Source: Paludibacteraceae bacterium
GTDB taxonomy: Bacteria; Bacteroidota; Bacteroidia; Bacteroidales; Paludibacteraceae
Assembly: GCA_024405875.1 (NCBI GenBank)
Contig: JAKSOA010000002.1
Coordinates: 62,001 to 126,000 of the forward strand
Direction of reading: 5' to 3'
Length of the DNA: 64,000 nt
The translations under genes were made by a program, and so were the position numbers. The notes below the pieces were generated by a model. That model was not told where the DNA came from. It made no database searches and was given only the letters and a program-made list of their open reading frames with translations. Numbering within the stretch: position 1 is the first letter of the stretch; each line of letters starts with the position of its first letter. Positions 1 through 8,561 of the stretch are shown piece after piece.

Positions 1-553
1 TGATGACTACGCATCTATGAGAGAGGTGGTCCTCAGACGTTATAGTAGAATTTTAGACGAGGGAGGCAGGCTGCCGGACCTTATAATTGCCGACGGCGGA
101 GCGGGTCAAATGAGCAGCATACGTGAGGTGGTTGAGGGAGAACTGAAACTTCAGATTCCCATTGCCGGACTTGCCAAAAACAACCGACACCAGACCAATG
201 AACTCTTGTATGGAAATCCGCCTGCGGTTGTGACCTTGAAACCCACCGACCCTCTCTTCAAATTCCTGGCATCAATCCAAGATGAGGTGCACCGTTACGC
301 CATAACCTTCCATCGTGACAAGCGAAGCAAGAGACAGACGGCAAGTGAACTTGATGAGATATCCGGCATCGGAGAAAAGACAAAAACAGAACTGATTAGG
401 CATTTCAAGAGCCTGAAAAGAGTTAGAACGGCAGATTTTGAAGAGATTGCAAAAATCATAGGAACTCACAGAGCCTCAATAATTTACAAACATTTCAATG
501 GTGGCGTAACGCCTCGAGAATCCATTTTTTCAAAGCACCCCACCGCTCAATAG
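1..553 (+). CDS. uvrC: UvrC, excinuclease ABC subunit C (C-terminal part, cut by window edge)
   Basis: This is the last ~184 residues of UvrC, which makes the incisions either side of a lesion in nucleotide excision repair. The frame is open to the left edge (first full codon at base 2), so the GIY-YIG and UvrB-binding parts lie outside. Visible are the RNase H-like nuclease motif LIIADGGAGQM with its catalytic Asp, the conserved block IQDEVHRYAITFHR, and a C-terminal double helix-hairpin-helix (ISGIGEKTKTELIRHF, then IIGTHRASIIY) that contacts DNA. It ends 64 bp before deoC on the same strand. Family assignment is firm; only completeness is limited. Confidence 0.95.
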   Translation, partial: DDYASMREVVLRRYSRILDEGGRLPDLIIADGGAGQMSSIREVVEGELKLQIPIAGLAKNNRHQTNELLYGNPPAVVTLKPTDPLFKFLASIQDEVHRYAITFHRDKRSKRQTASELDEISGIGEKTKTELIRHFKSLKRVRTADFEEIAKIIGTHRASIIYKHFNGGVTPRESIFSKHPTAQ

Positions 554-592
554 CAAAAATTTCGCTAAATTTGGGTGTTAAAATCAAATTAT

Positions 593-613
593 CAACTTTC
601 AACTTTCAATTAA
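593..613. repeat. Short 7-bp-period repeat upstream of deoC
   Basis: Two identical CAACTTT units (593-599, 600-606) are followed by the related CAATTAA. They fill the end of the uvrC-deoC spacer. This is one of several spacers in the window with a 7-bp period and differing unit sequence. A TAAATTTG at 566-573 matches the Bacteroidetes -7 consensus, but no convincing -33 box was seen. Confidence 0.55.
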
Positions 614-617
614 ATAT

Positions 618-1472
618 ATGGACTTTGCAGCATTTTTTAAAGAGTACCCGTTTTCTCTCTCAGAAGAGGAAATAAAACTTGATGTCAAACATATAATTGA
701 CCATCACTATGAAAACACAGATAATTTCAAGAGTCGCAAGTTTCTTTACTCAGCGCTTGAGATAACATCACTCTCCCCTACTGACCGAGAGGAAAACATT
801 TGCAAAATGGTTGAAGAGATTAACAATATTGATGAGGAGGCGCCGGAACTCCCGATGCCCGCTGCAATATGTGTCTACCCCACCCTGGTGGAGACAGTTA
901 AGAACACCCTTACTGAAGAGGTGGGTATTACAACGGTTATCGGATTCCCGCACGCCCAAACTTTCCCAGAGGTCAAGATAGCAGAGGCATCGCTCGCCAT
1001 TATGAGCGGAGCCACAGAGATTGATATGGTTATGAACATAGGCAAGTTCCTTAGCGGAGAGTACACAGACCTCTTTGATGAGATTAGTGAGGTAAAGGCT
1101 GCTTGCAAAGATGTTCCCCTAAAGGTGATTCTTGAGACAGGGCTGCTTAAAACACCAGAGAACATTTTCAAGGCATCACTTATTGCAATAGAGGCTGGAG
1201 CTGATTTCATAAAGAGCACAACCGGAAAAACAGAGCCAACCACACTTTCGGCAGTCTATACTATGTGCCGAGCCATCAGGGCATACTATGAAAAGACAAA
1301 CATTAAGAAAGGGATAAAGATTGCAGGCGGTGTAAAGACCGTACAAGATGCTCTGATGTATTTAACCGTTGCAAAAGAGATTCTTGATGAGGAATTCATC
1401 AGTACAGAATACTTCCGCATAGGTTCATCCTCACTCGGAGAACAATTGAAACAGGAGATAAACAAAATATAA
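618..1472 (+). CDS. deoC: Deoxyribose-phosphate aldolase DeoC
   Basis: DeoC cleaves 2-deoxyribose-5-phosphate to glyceraldehyde-3-phosphate and acetaldehyde, the last step of deoxynucleoside salvage. The 284-residue protein carries the class I aldolase residues: Schiff-base Lys199 in FIKSTTGK, the second active-site Lys234 in GIKIAGGVKT, and the proton-relay Asp136 in TEIDMVMNIG. The spacing matches the E. coli triad (D102/K167/K201) displaced by about 33 residues because of a longer N-terminus, typical of the larger DeoC branch. It converges on ychF with a 33-bp gap that contains only a weak 5-bp hairpin. Confidence 0.95.
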   Translation: MDFAAFFKEYPFSLSEEEIKLDVKHIIDHHYENTDNFKSRKFLYSALEITSLSPTDREENICKMVEEINNIDEEAPELPMPAAICVYPTLVETVKNTLTEEVGITTVIGFPHAQTFPEVKIAEASLAIMSGATEIDMVMNIGKFLSGEYTDLFDEISEVKAACKDVPLKVILETGLLKTPENIFKASLIAIEAGADFIKSTTGKTEPTTLSAVYTMCRAIRAYYEKTNIKKGIKIAGGVKTVQDALMYLTVAKEILDEEFISTEYFRIGSSSLGEQLKQEINKI

Positions 1473-1505
1473 TTTACCAGACAACGAAGGCGACCTTCCA
1501 AAATT

Positions 1506-2603
1506 TCAGACATTAAAGCGGAAGTGCATTATGTCCCCATCCTGCACTTCATAGTCCTTACCCTCAACACTGAGTTTGCCAGCCTCCTTAACAGCCGCCT
1601 CTGAGCCATATTTTATATAGTCCTCATACTTTATGACCTCGGCGCGTATAAAGCCCTTCTCAAAGTCAGTGTGAATGACACCGGCACATTGCGGAGCCTT
1701 CCAGCCACGACGGAAAGTCCACGCCCTAACCTCCGGCTCACCGGCAGTAATGTAAGTCTGCAAATCAAGCAGAGAATAGGCGGCCTTAATAAGACGGCTC
1801 ACACCACTCTCCTTAAGACCTATCTCATCAAGGAACATCTGGCGTTCCTCGTATGTCTCAAGTTCGGCTATATCAGCCTCTATTTTTGCAGCAAGAATAA
1901 GAATTGAGGCATCTTCTTCTTTTACCGCCTCTCTCACAGCCTCCACGTATGCGTTCCCATTTGCGGCGGAAGCCTCATCTACATTACAAACATAGAGAAC
2001 AGGCTTGTCTGTAAGCAGAAAGAACTCCTTGGCAAGTTTTTTCTGCTCCTTGTCAAGGACAACACTACGAGCGTTCTTGCCTTGCATCAAGGCATCCTTA
2101 TACTGAAGCAGCACATCACAAGCAGCCTTTGCGTTCTTATCACCGCCGGCAGCCTGTTTCTGCAGTTTAGTAAGACGGCTCTCCACTGTCTCCAAATCCT
2201 TCAGTTGAAGTTCTGTGTCAATAATCTCCTTGTCACGCACAGGATTAATGGAGCCATCTACGTGTGTCACATTCTCATCGTCAAAGCAACGCAGAACGTG
2301 AATTATGGCGTCTGTCTCCCTGATGTTGGCAAGAAACTTATTTCCTAGACCCTCACCCTTGCTGGCGCCTCTTACAAGACCGGCAATATCAACAATCTCA
2401 ACAGTAGTAGGCACGATACGCTGCGGATGGATAATCTCAGCAAGAGCGGTAAGACGCTCATCGGGCACCGTAATCACCCCCACATTAGGTTCTATGGTAC
2501 AGAACGGAAAATTAGCCGCCTGTGCTTTGGCGTTTGAAAGAGAGTTGAAAAGAGTGGATTTACCTACATTTGGAAGCCCCACTATACCACATTGCAATGA
2601 CAT
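1506..2603 (-). CDS. ychF: YchF/Ola1-type P-loop ATPase
   Basis: YchF is a ribosome-associated Obg-family NTPase that prefers ATP. The 365 residues match the usual length. Seen are the P-loop GLPNVGKST near the N-terminus, switch-II region [19 protein letters not shown], the altered G4 motif CNVDE in place of NKxD (explaining the ATP preference in this family), a central coiled-coil insertion, and a C-terminal TGS domain ([20 protein letters not shown]). It is divergent from the coiled-coil gene at 2680. A TACTTTTG at 2630-2637 (minus strand) is a plausible -7 promoter element. Confidence 0.95.
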   Translation of the reverse strand: MSLQCGIVGLPNVGKSTLFNSLSNAKAQAANFPFCTIEPNVGVITVPDERLTALAEIIHPQRIVPTTVEIVDIAGLVRGASKGEGLGNKFLANIRETDAIIHVLRCFDDENVTHVDGSINPVRDKEIIDTELQLKDLETVESRLTKLQKQAAGGDKNAKAACDVLLQYKDALMQGKNARSVVLDKEQKKLAKEFFLLTDKPVLYVCNVDEASAANGNAYVEAVREAVKEEDASILILAAKIEADIAELETYEERQMFLDEIGLKESGVSRLIKAAYSLLDLQTYITAGEPEVRAWTFRRGWKAPQCAGVIHTDFEKGFIRAEVIKYEDYIKYGSEAAVKEAGKLSVEGKDYEVQDGDIMHFRFNV

Positions 2604-2629
2604 ATCTTTTTATTTTATTGATCAAGGTG

Positions 2630-2659
2630 CAAAAGTACTAAAAATTTTGACTATTTTTG
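2630..2659. promoter_or_regulatory. Divergent promoter region, ychF / coiled-coil gene
   Basis: The 76-bp divergent spacer contains one TAnnTTTG-type -7 box on each strand: TACTTTTG on the minus strand (complement of 2630-2637) facing ychF, and TATTTTTG at 2652-2659 facing the coiled-coil gene. No clear -33 TTTG was found at the expected distance for either, so this is a partial match only. Confidence 0.4.
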
Positions 2660-2679
2660 TGGCGTTTTTACATCACTAT

Positions 2680-3579
2680 ATGAAAAACAGCACAAAAATA
2701 GCACTTATAATCGCCGTTTCGGTTCTTGCCGCAGCGTTAGGCTTTTCAATATACCTCATCCTTTCACAAAAAAAACTAATTAAAGAGCAGAACGCGGAAA
2801 TAACAGAGATAAACGCCGTAATGGAGTTTGAGAAACAGCAGAGCATTGAGGAGTTTGAGGAGATGCAGCGTCAGTATGAGGATTACTACATCAACACAAG
2901 CAATGACTCACTCCTACGCCTTATTGATGAGGAGAAGCAGAAAGTACAGAACCTGCTCCAGGAACTTAAGACCGTAAAAGCCACAAACCGCAGGCGTATA
3001 GCGGAACTTACAAGTGAACTTACAACAGTACGCGGCGTACTTAAAACTTACGTTGAGAAGTATGACTCACTTAACACGGTAAACACCAATCTGCAAGCGG
3101 AGAACCGCCAGGTCAGAAGGCAATATGAGGAGAGCAACCGACAACTTGAGGAGACACGAGCAGAGGCGGAGGAACTTGACCGCAAAGTTACTATGGCTTC
3201 AATACTTGAGGCTGTCAATATAAATTTAAGCACCCTTAATGACAGAGGAAAACCAACCCGCTCATTACGTAAGATTGCAAAACTTAAAATAGACTTTAAC
3301 ATATTACGTAATATAACCGCTGAACGCGGACGTAAGACAATCTACCTGCGCATTACTAACTCAAAAGAGCAATTGCTGCCCACATCAACCCACAACTTCT
3401 TCACTTTTGAGGGAATGACCTTTGAATGCAGTGCTAAAAAAGAGTTTGATTTTAGTGGAGAGACACAACCTATAACAATCTTCTTCCCGGTTCTGGAACA
3501 TTTGGAGGAAGATACATACACCTTCTCCATCTTTACAGACGGCAACCTGATAGGGGAGAAGAGTTTCATACTTGAATAA
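2680..3579 (+). CDS. Membrane-anchored coiled-coil protein, function unknown
   Basis: The protein has 299 residues from the ATG at 2680; an upstream in-frame extension runs antisense through ychF and is rejected. It has an N-terminal membrane anchor (about residues 7-27), a long Glu/Lys/Gln-rich coiled coil (about 30-165, with stretches such as [15 protein letters not shown]) and a C-terminal beta-rich globular region ending [14 protein letters not shown]. It resembles Bacteroidetes conserved hypotheticals. The topology predicts a cytoplasmic N-terminus with the coil in the periplasm. It sits 5 bp upstream of hemW and probably shares its transcript, but nothing ties it to porphyrin metabolism. 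Confidence 0.75.
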   Translation: MKNSTKIALIIAVSVLAAALGFSIYLILSQKKLIKEQNAEITEINAVMEFEKQQSIEEFEEMQRQYEDYYINTSNDSLLRLIDEEKQKVQNLLQELKTVKATNRRRIAELTSELTTVRGVLKTYVEKYDSLNTVNTNLQAENRQVRRQYEESNRQLEETRAEAEELDRKVTMASILEAVNINLSTLNDRGKPTRSLRKIAKLKIDFNILRNITAERGRKTIYLRITNSKEQLLPTSTHNFFTFEGMTFECSAKKEFDFSGETQPITIFFPVLEHLEEDTYTFSIFTDGNLIGEKSFILE

Positions 3580-3584
3580 GTCCT

Positions 3585-4676
3585 ATGGGGAGCATTTACG
3601 TGCATATCCCGTTTTGTAAAAAAAGGTGTACATACTGCAACTTTTACTCCACTGTAAACCTATATGACATAGATTCTTACACAGATGCCGTATGCCTTGA
3701 GGCTACACGCCGTACAACCTTTATGCACACGCGGAATGTTGATACACTATACTTTGGCGGAGGCACGCCCTCACTACTTTCCGCAGAGCAAGTAAACAGA
3801 ATATATGATACCATTGCATCAAATTACAATCTGTCAAACCTCAAAGAGTTCACGCTTGAGTGTAACCCCGATGACATAACATCAGATTTCATAAAAAAAT
3901 TAAAGACAACAAAAATAAACCGCATAAGCATAGGCGTACAAAGCCTTGATGATGAGATTCTTGCATTCATCAACCGCCGCCACACGGCATCGGCTGCCAT
4001 ACAGGCGGTAAAAATGCTGCAAGACGCTTCCTACGGCAACATAAGCATAGACCTCATATACGGCATTCCAAACCAGACATTTGAAAGTTGGCAAGAGACC
4101 GTACAGAAAGCCATACAACTGAATATTCAGCACATATCAGCCTATAACCTCTCATTTGAGGAAGGAACAGAAATGTCTTGCCATCGGGGAGAGGCACCAG
4201 ATGATGATACCTGTCTGAGAATGTATGAACACCTGTGTGGCTGCCTTGAGAGTAACGGATTTGAGCACTATGAAATCTCAAACTTTGCAAAACCAGGCTG
4301 TCGCTCACACCATAACAGCGTCTATTGGAACGGGGGAGAGTATCTTGGGCTTGGAGCGGGGGCGCACTCATATAACGGCAACATACGCTTGTGGAACGGA
4401 GAGATTCATAAAAAAAACAAGTTGCTATGTTGGCAAAGTGAACAGGAGGAACTAACAGAACAAGATAAATTCAATGACTTGATAGTCACCGCACTACGGA
4501 CATCTGACGGCTTGGACACACACCTAATAGCCCCCGTCTACAAGACAAATTTTGACAGAACAACAGAGAAACTTAAAAAAGAGGGGCTTGTTAAAGAATC
4601 AGAAGGTAAGGTATCTCTAACAAAAAAAGGTATCTTTGTAAGCAATATTGTAATGAGAGAGTACATTGAGGTATGA
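3585..4676 (+). CDS. hemW: HemW-like radical SAM protein (coproporphyrinogen III oxidase family)
   Basis: The 363-residue radical SAM protein has its 4Fe-4S cysteines at C11, C15 and C18 (FCKKRCTYCNF). The CxxxCxxCxF pattern is that of HemW, thought to be a heme chaperone; true HemN oxidases have CxxxCxxCxC. The motif YFGGGTPSLL (SAM binding) and a C-terminal HemN_C-like winged region (TALRTSDGLDT) are present. It is often mislabelled as oxygen-independent coproporphyrinogen oxidase; oxidase activity is not supported here. The stop overlaps the start of the next gene by 4 bp (ATGA), indicating translational coupling. Confidence 0.9.
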   Translation: MGSIYVHIPFCKKRCTYCNFYSTVNLYDIDSYTDAVCLEATRRTTFMHTRNVDTLYFGGGTPSLLSAEQVNRIYDTIASNYNLSNLKEFTLECNPDDITSDFIKKLKTTKINRISIGVQSLDDEILAFINRRHTASAAIQAVKMLQDASYGNISIDLIYGIPNQTFESWQETVQKAIQLNIQHISAYNLSFEEGTEMSCHRGEAPDDDTCLRMYEHLCGCLESNGFEHYEISNFAKPGCRSHHNSVYWNGGEYLGLGAGAHSYNGNIRLWNGEIHKKNKLLCWQSEQEELTEQDKFNDLIVTALRTSDGLDTHLIAPVYKTNFDRTTEKLKKEGLVKESEGKVSLTKKGIFVSNIVMREYIEV

Positions 4677-5098
4677 AAGCACTTAACTATAAATATTCAA
4701 TGCTCATAGCGGCTTGCATAGTTTATCTGAGTCTGATGAAACCTCCGTCAATAGATTCTCCGCTGCTTAAAATAGAGAATATTGACAAGGTTATTCACGC
4801 TATAATGTACGCCACTCTAAGCCTTGCTATGGCATTTGAGTCAAATGTAAAAAATAATTCCCTTAAAATATTGCCTGTTTTCATTATTTCCACTACCTTT
4901 GGTGGAGTAATAGAGTTATTACAATCATATTTTCCACCCCGCACAGCCTCTTGGGGTGATTTCATAGCCGATGCAATAGGGTCCGTCTTACCTCTTGTCA
5001 TCTTACTAATTGTTAACTTAACACATTATGGAAGAGAGAGAGAAAGTAATGCAAATAGCCCTGAGTATGGTGGACGGAATAGGTCCCACAAGGGCTGA
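4673..5098 (+). CDS. VanZ-like membrane protein
   Basis: This is a 141-residue integral membrane protein with about four hydrophobic segments and the VanZ-like core IDKVIHAIMYATLSLAMAFE followed by PRTASWGDFIADAIGSVLP. VanZ relatives lower teicoplanin susceptibility in enterococci, but chromosomal copies in Bacteroidetes have no known substrate. It is coupled by a 4-bp overlap to hemW. Its last 24 codons overlap the start of dprA in another frame (5028-5098), an unusually long overlap. Its charged tail (RERESNANSPEYGG) looks non-conserved and is consistent with read-through into dprA sequence. Confidence 0.8.
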   Translation: MKALNYKYSMLIAACIVYLSLMKPPSIDSPLLKIENIDKVIHAIMYATLSLAMAFESNVKNNSLKILPVFIISTTFGGVIELLQSYFPPRTASWGDFIADAIGSVLPLVILLIVNLTHYGRERESNANSPEYGGRNRSHKG

Positions 5099-6143
5099 AA
5101 AACTTTTTGAGCGGTTTAATTCTGCGGAAGAGGTACTGCAACAGAGTCCGCGTGAAATTGCAGAGATTTGTGATATAAACATTAATATGGCAACTGCCAT
5201 AGTATCACAGTTCAGTCAAGCCATAAAAAACGCTACTGATGAGTTTTATTGTATAGAGTCAAAAGAAATAAGAACACTCTTCTTTACAGACCACGATTAC
5301 CCTTTCAGGTTAAGAGAGTGCACTGGTTTCCCATTAGTGCTGTACTATAAGGGTGAGGCTGATTTCAATAATAAAAAATATGTTTCAATAGTAGGCACAC
5401 GCCGTGCCACAGAGTATGGTAAACGGCTATGCACCAAGTTTGTTGAAGACCTTGCGGCATACAGCAAAGATATAGTTATAATTAGCGGTCTTGCATACGG
5501 AATAGATATAACGGCACATAGAGCGGCGCTGGCATCGGGGCTGAAAACATATGGAATAATAGGAAGCGGACTTAATAACTTTTACCCTGCGGAACATATA
5601 AAAACAGCACTTGATATGATTGAGAGTGGTGGTGGAGTAATAACAGAACTTACACGCAACTGGGCACCGCTACCAGAGAATTTTGCAAAACGTAACCGTA
5701 TAATAGCAGGAATGGGTGATGCCACTGTGGTTATTGAAAGTGCCCTGAACGGAGGTTCATTAATAACAGCAAAACAGGCACTCTCATACGGCAGAGACCT
5801 ATACGCCTTTCCGGGCAGAGTAGGAGAGAGGCTTTCAGCCGGGTGTAATAACTTTATAAAATATGATAAGGCTCATCTTATTGAGAACGCGGATGATTTT
5901 CTATATTTTATGGGTTGGAACAATAATTCATTAGGCAGAAGTAAGGATATACCACTTGAATATCTTAACCTCTCCACTGATGAGACTACAATTTATGAGA
6001 CCATAGAAAAAGAGAAGAAAATACATAGAGACACACTTGAACTATATTTTGGAGGAAGAATAGATATAACAACCATCTTATTAAATATGGAGATAAAGGG
6101 AATTATAGAGCATCTTCCAGGTAATTTCTACTCTTTAATTTAA
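5028..6143 (+). CDS. dprA: DprA/Smf DNA-processing protein
   Basis: DprA binds incoming single-stranded DNA and loads RecA during natural transformation. The 371-residue protein shows an N-terminal helix-hairpin-helix (MVDGIGPTRAEKLFERF), the Rossmann-like core with VSIVGTRRATEYGKRL, VIISGLAYGIDITAHRAAL, the ANRIIAG-like KRNRIIAGMGDATVVIES and GRDLYAFPGRVG, and a C-terminal winged-helix (DTLELYFGGRIDITTILLNME). The start at 5028 is preferred over ATG 5049 because relatives have a few residues before the QIAL segment; it lies inside the VanZ-like gene. It is the last plus-strand gene before the AT-rich gap and faces the helix-hairpin-helix barrel gene. Confidence 0.93.
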   Translation: MEEREKVMQIALSMVDGIGPTRAEKLFERFNSAEEVLQQSPREIAEICDININMATAIVSQFSQAIKNATDEFYCIESKEIRTLFFTDHDYPFRLRECTGFPLVLYYKGEADFNNKKYVSIVGTRRATEYGKRLCTKFVEDLAAYSKDIVIISGLAYGIDITAHRAALASGLKTYGIIGSGLNNFYPAEHIKTALDMIESGGGVITELTRNWAPLPENFAKRNRIIAGMGDATVVIESALNGGSLITAKQALSYGRDLYAFPGRVGERLSAGCNNFIKYDKAHLIENADDFLYFMGWNNNSLGRSKDIPLEYLNLSTDETTIYETIEKEKKIHRDTLELYFGGRIDITTILLNMEIKGIIEHLPGNFYSLI

Positions 6144-6620
6144 TTCAATTTTGTTAATAACTCTGTTAATAAACTATTGATAACACAATGATAAATAAAT
6201 TTTGAAATTTCATTTTTTGGTTTGGTAATTCAATTTTATAAACCACCAAATTTTCAGGCATAATTTTTTTCAATTTTAATTAACACAGTTTATTCACAAT
6301 TTTTTTAGAAAATGCTATTTAAGTTTTCAACAGACATATAAAAGACAAGAGTGTTTATAATTTTCATAACATATTGTATTTCAATATTAAAAGTTGTTAA
6401 TAACCTGTTAATAACATATAACAAAAGTGCTTATTTGAATGTACAAAATTATTAAGAATAATTTTTTTAACACAATTAACACAAATATTATAATCATTAA
6501 GTTATTATCAAAAAAAAGAAAAAAAATATAATACAAGTAATTTTTTCTATGCTCTCGCTACTCCAAAAATCACTATTCTTTATTAACTATTCACTATTAA
6601 CTAAATTTTAATGCCTTGCA
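6144..6620. other. 477-bp very AT-rich gene-free gap with DnaA-box-like repeats
   Basis: This is the largest gene-free stretch in the window, lying between two convergent genes. It holds two tandem pairs of TGTTAATAA (6152-6160 with 6164-6172; 6395-6403 with 6406-6414), each pair spaced about one helical turn. The reverse complement TTATTAACA resembles a DnaA box. There is also TTATTCACA at 6290-6298, ATTGATAAC at 6176-6184 and a direct repeat of TTAACACAA (6467-6475, 6476-6484). A 7-bp-period array follows at 6571-6605. No ORF or RNA gene is evident. It could be a replication origin, a protein-binding regulatory region or degenerate spacer. Confidence 0.45.
6571..6605. repeat. 7-bp-period array of five units
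   Basis: Five consecutive 7-mers of the type CACTATT / CTTTATT / AACTATT keep perfect phase from 6571 to 6605, 15 bp downstream (in minus-strand sense) of the stop codon of the helix-hairpin-helix barrel gene. The same unit family, rotated, appears at 21134-21168 in the mreD-mrdA spacer. Confidence 0.6.
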
Positions 6621-8561
6621 TTAAAAATTATACCTCACCACTCCCTGTAACTGAGTCTTATGATTGCCTTTTATCTCTTCATTTCCGCTTCCTATAACAT
6701 TACGGTCTAAAAAATATGTATCAGAAGCCTTAAACTCTATGTTAAGACCCTTTACAGGAATAAATTTTAAGACTAAGAAGAACCTGCAGCCAATGCCGCA
6801 ATACTGTTCAGAGGCGTAACTATAAAGAACAGATGGTTCATAGTTATATATTCTGTTATCATACTCAGGAATATCAAAGAAAGCGGCGCCTGTCATAAAA
6901 CTGAAAATATTGTCAGAGCACCTCCAACCTCCCGCAAAAGAGAGCATATAGCCATAAGTAACAAGTCTGTTATTAGAGATAGAGTCAAAAACATAGATAG
7001 AAGATGATATAGTGCTTTTCAGAGTTATAATTTCTTTTACAATTAAATTATAATTTAAGGAAAAAGAGTGTTTGAAATAAGTACCTGTCTGTTTTACAGC
7101 GGCATCGGAGTTAAAATTTTTCTCACGACTTAAAATATTATATTTAAAAAGTCCGCTGCTATTCTCAGACGGAGAGTAAAGAGCCTTGAAATTAAAACTG
7201 AACCCTACAGAAGGCTTGTTGACATTATATTTAGGAAGAGAAATATTGAAAATATCTGATAGAAAACTGAATTTCCAATTTCTAAAAGGAGAAGTCTCCA
7301 CCCCGATGGCAAAACCTGTCTCATCAGTAACTGAGTTTCTACTGTAAGCATTACCGAATTTAGTCTCAAACCCAAAAGGATAATATCTGAAAAGAGCTAT
7401 AAGAGAGACCTTTTCATTACAAAAAACAGAAAATGAATTAATAGTCGCTACTTTAAGATTCTTATCCAAAGCCACTTCACCGGCAAAATTGAAAAACTTA
7501 ATTCGGAAACGGTAGTCAATACCAACATTAAAAGCATTGTCAAAAAAATCATAATAACCACTGAGACCAACCTTATAATATCTTCCAAAAAAACTGAAAT
7601 TACCCCCAAGCATATAGGAGGGAGTCATATAACGTTTCTCAAAATCACTCTCAGTTCTGTGATAACCCTCATTCTTATTATACTGCGTATGAGAGGTCAT
7701 TAAGTTAAAATTAAAGGATTTACCTCCAAATGAGAGTGCCAGCCCTCTGAAATAGCCTGTTTCAGAGGTAGAGTAGGAAGGTTTTATATTATCACTGTAA
7801 ATTATAGAGTTATAAAAGGCTGATGAAGAGAAAGAGGAGTTTGATTTAAAAACCAAACCCTGACCAAACTGCACTCTGTAATCACCTAAGTAAATACCCT
7901 TAAAATGTTTGCTTATATTCATAAAGGCAATATGACCGCTGTAAAAGTCAAAACCCTTGTTATATTTGAAATCAAATGGCTCACCCTCACTTTTTGAACC
8001 CAACAGGCCAACACTAAAATCCTTGTGTTTGAAGTAAAATTTAGTTATAAGAGAGTATGGCTTGCCCAAATATTTACCATTCTCATAACCTTTTCTTTTT
8101 TGAAGAGTACCGCCAGACCTCACATAAATTGATGACTTTCCATATTTACCAATATCCTTAAAACTAAATTTATGCTCTTTATTAACAGGCTTTACAGTAA
8201 GAAAAGGCACAGCCATCATCAGGGTGGAACTATCCCAACCCTTAATAAGAGCAAGTTCATAAATTGATTTAAGTTCCCCGTAGTCAAAAATATACTCAAG
8301 CAGATTCTCAACTTGAGTTACATTAAGGAATGGAAGTGCCTCAAGTTCATCACGCGTCGCTATATTAACATTTATAGGATTAGCGGCAATATAAGAGAGT
8401 TGTTCCTTCATAGCCTCCACCTCATCAATGGTAATATCCACCATCTCATCAGACAAATCAGAGTCAATGGCACGCTGTAAATCCACCAACATATCATAAT
8501 CTGTCTCACAAAAAGCGAAAAGTGAAACCATACAAACCACACAAAAAACCTTTAGCCTCAC
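6621..8561 (-). CDS. Helix-hairpin-helix protein with predicted outer-membrane beta-barrel
   Basis: The 646 residues start with a signal peptide (about 1-18). A ComEA-like double helix-hairpin-helix follows at about 60-125 (NVNIATRDELEALPFLN, then IYELALIKGWD). About 500 residues of alternating aromatic/polar strands come next (repeated patterns such as FYFKHKDFSVGLLG and YRFRIKFFNFAGEVALD), ending in RYNF, a typical barrel C-terminus with terminal Phe. In ComEA the HhH binds periplasmic DNA during uptake; here it is fused to a probable outer-membrane barrel. Its 5' end overlaps the next gene's stop by 4 bp, so both are one operon, convergent with dprA. DNA binding is inferred; function is unknown. 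Confidence 0.75.
   Translation of the reverse strand: MRLKVFCVVCMVSLFAFCETDYDMLVDLQRAIDSDLSDEMVDITIDEVEAMKEQLSYIAANPINVNIATRDELEALPFLNVTQVENLLEYIFDYGELKSIYELALIKGWDSSTLMMAVPFLTVKPVNKEHKFSFKDIGKYGKSSIYVRSGGTLQKRKGYENGKYLGKPYSLITKFYFKHKDFSVGLLGSKSEGEPFDFKYNKGFDFYSGHIAFMNISKHFKGIYLGDYRVQFGQGLVFKSNSSFSSSAFYNSIIYSDNIKPSYSTSETGYFRGLALSFGGKSFNFNLMTSHTQYNKNEGYHRTESDFEKRYMTPSYMLGGNFSFFGRYYKVGLSGYYDFFDNAFNVGIDYRFRIKFFNFAGEVALDKNLKVATINSFSVFCNEKVSLIALFRYYPFGFETKFGNAYSRNSVTDETGFAIGVETSPFRNWKFSFLSDIFNISLPKYNVNKPSVGFSFNFKALYSPSENSSGLFKYNILSREKNFNSDAAVKQTGTYFKHSFSLNYNLIVKEIITLKSTISSSIYVFDSISNNRLVTYGYMLSFAGGWRCSDNIFSFMTGAAFFDIPEYDNRIYNYEPSVLYSYASEQYCGIGCRFFLVLKFIPVKGLNIEFKASDTYFLDRNVIGSGNEEIKGNHKTQLQGVVRYNF

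Noticed and set aside
2305..2679. N-terminal extension of the coiled-coil gene
   Set aside because: It runs antisense through ychF; the ATG at 2680 directly precedes a clean membrane anchor.
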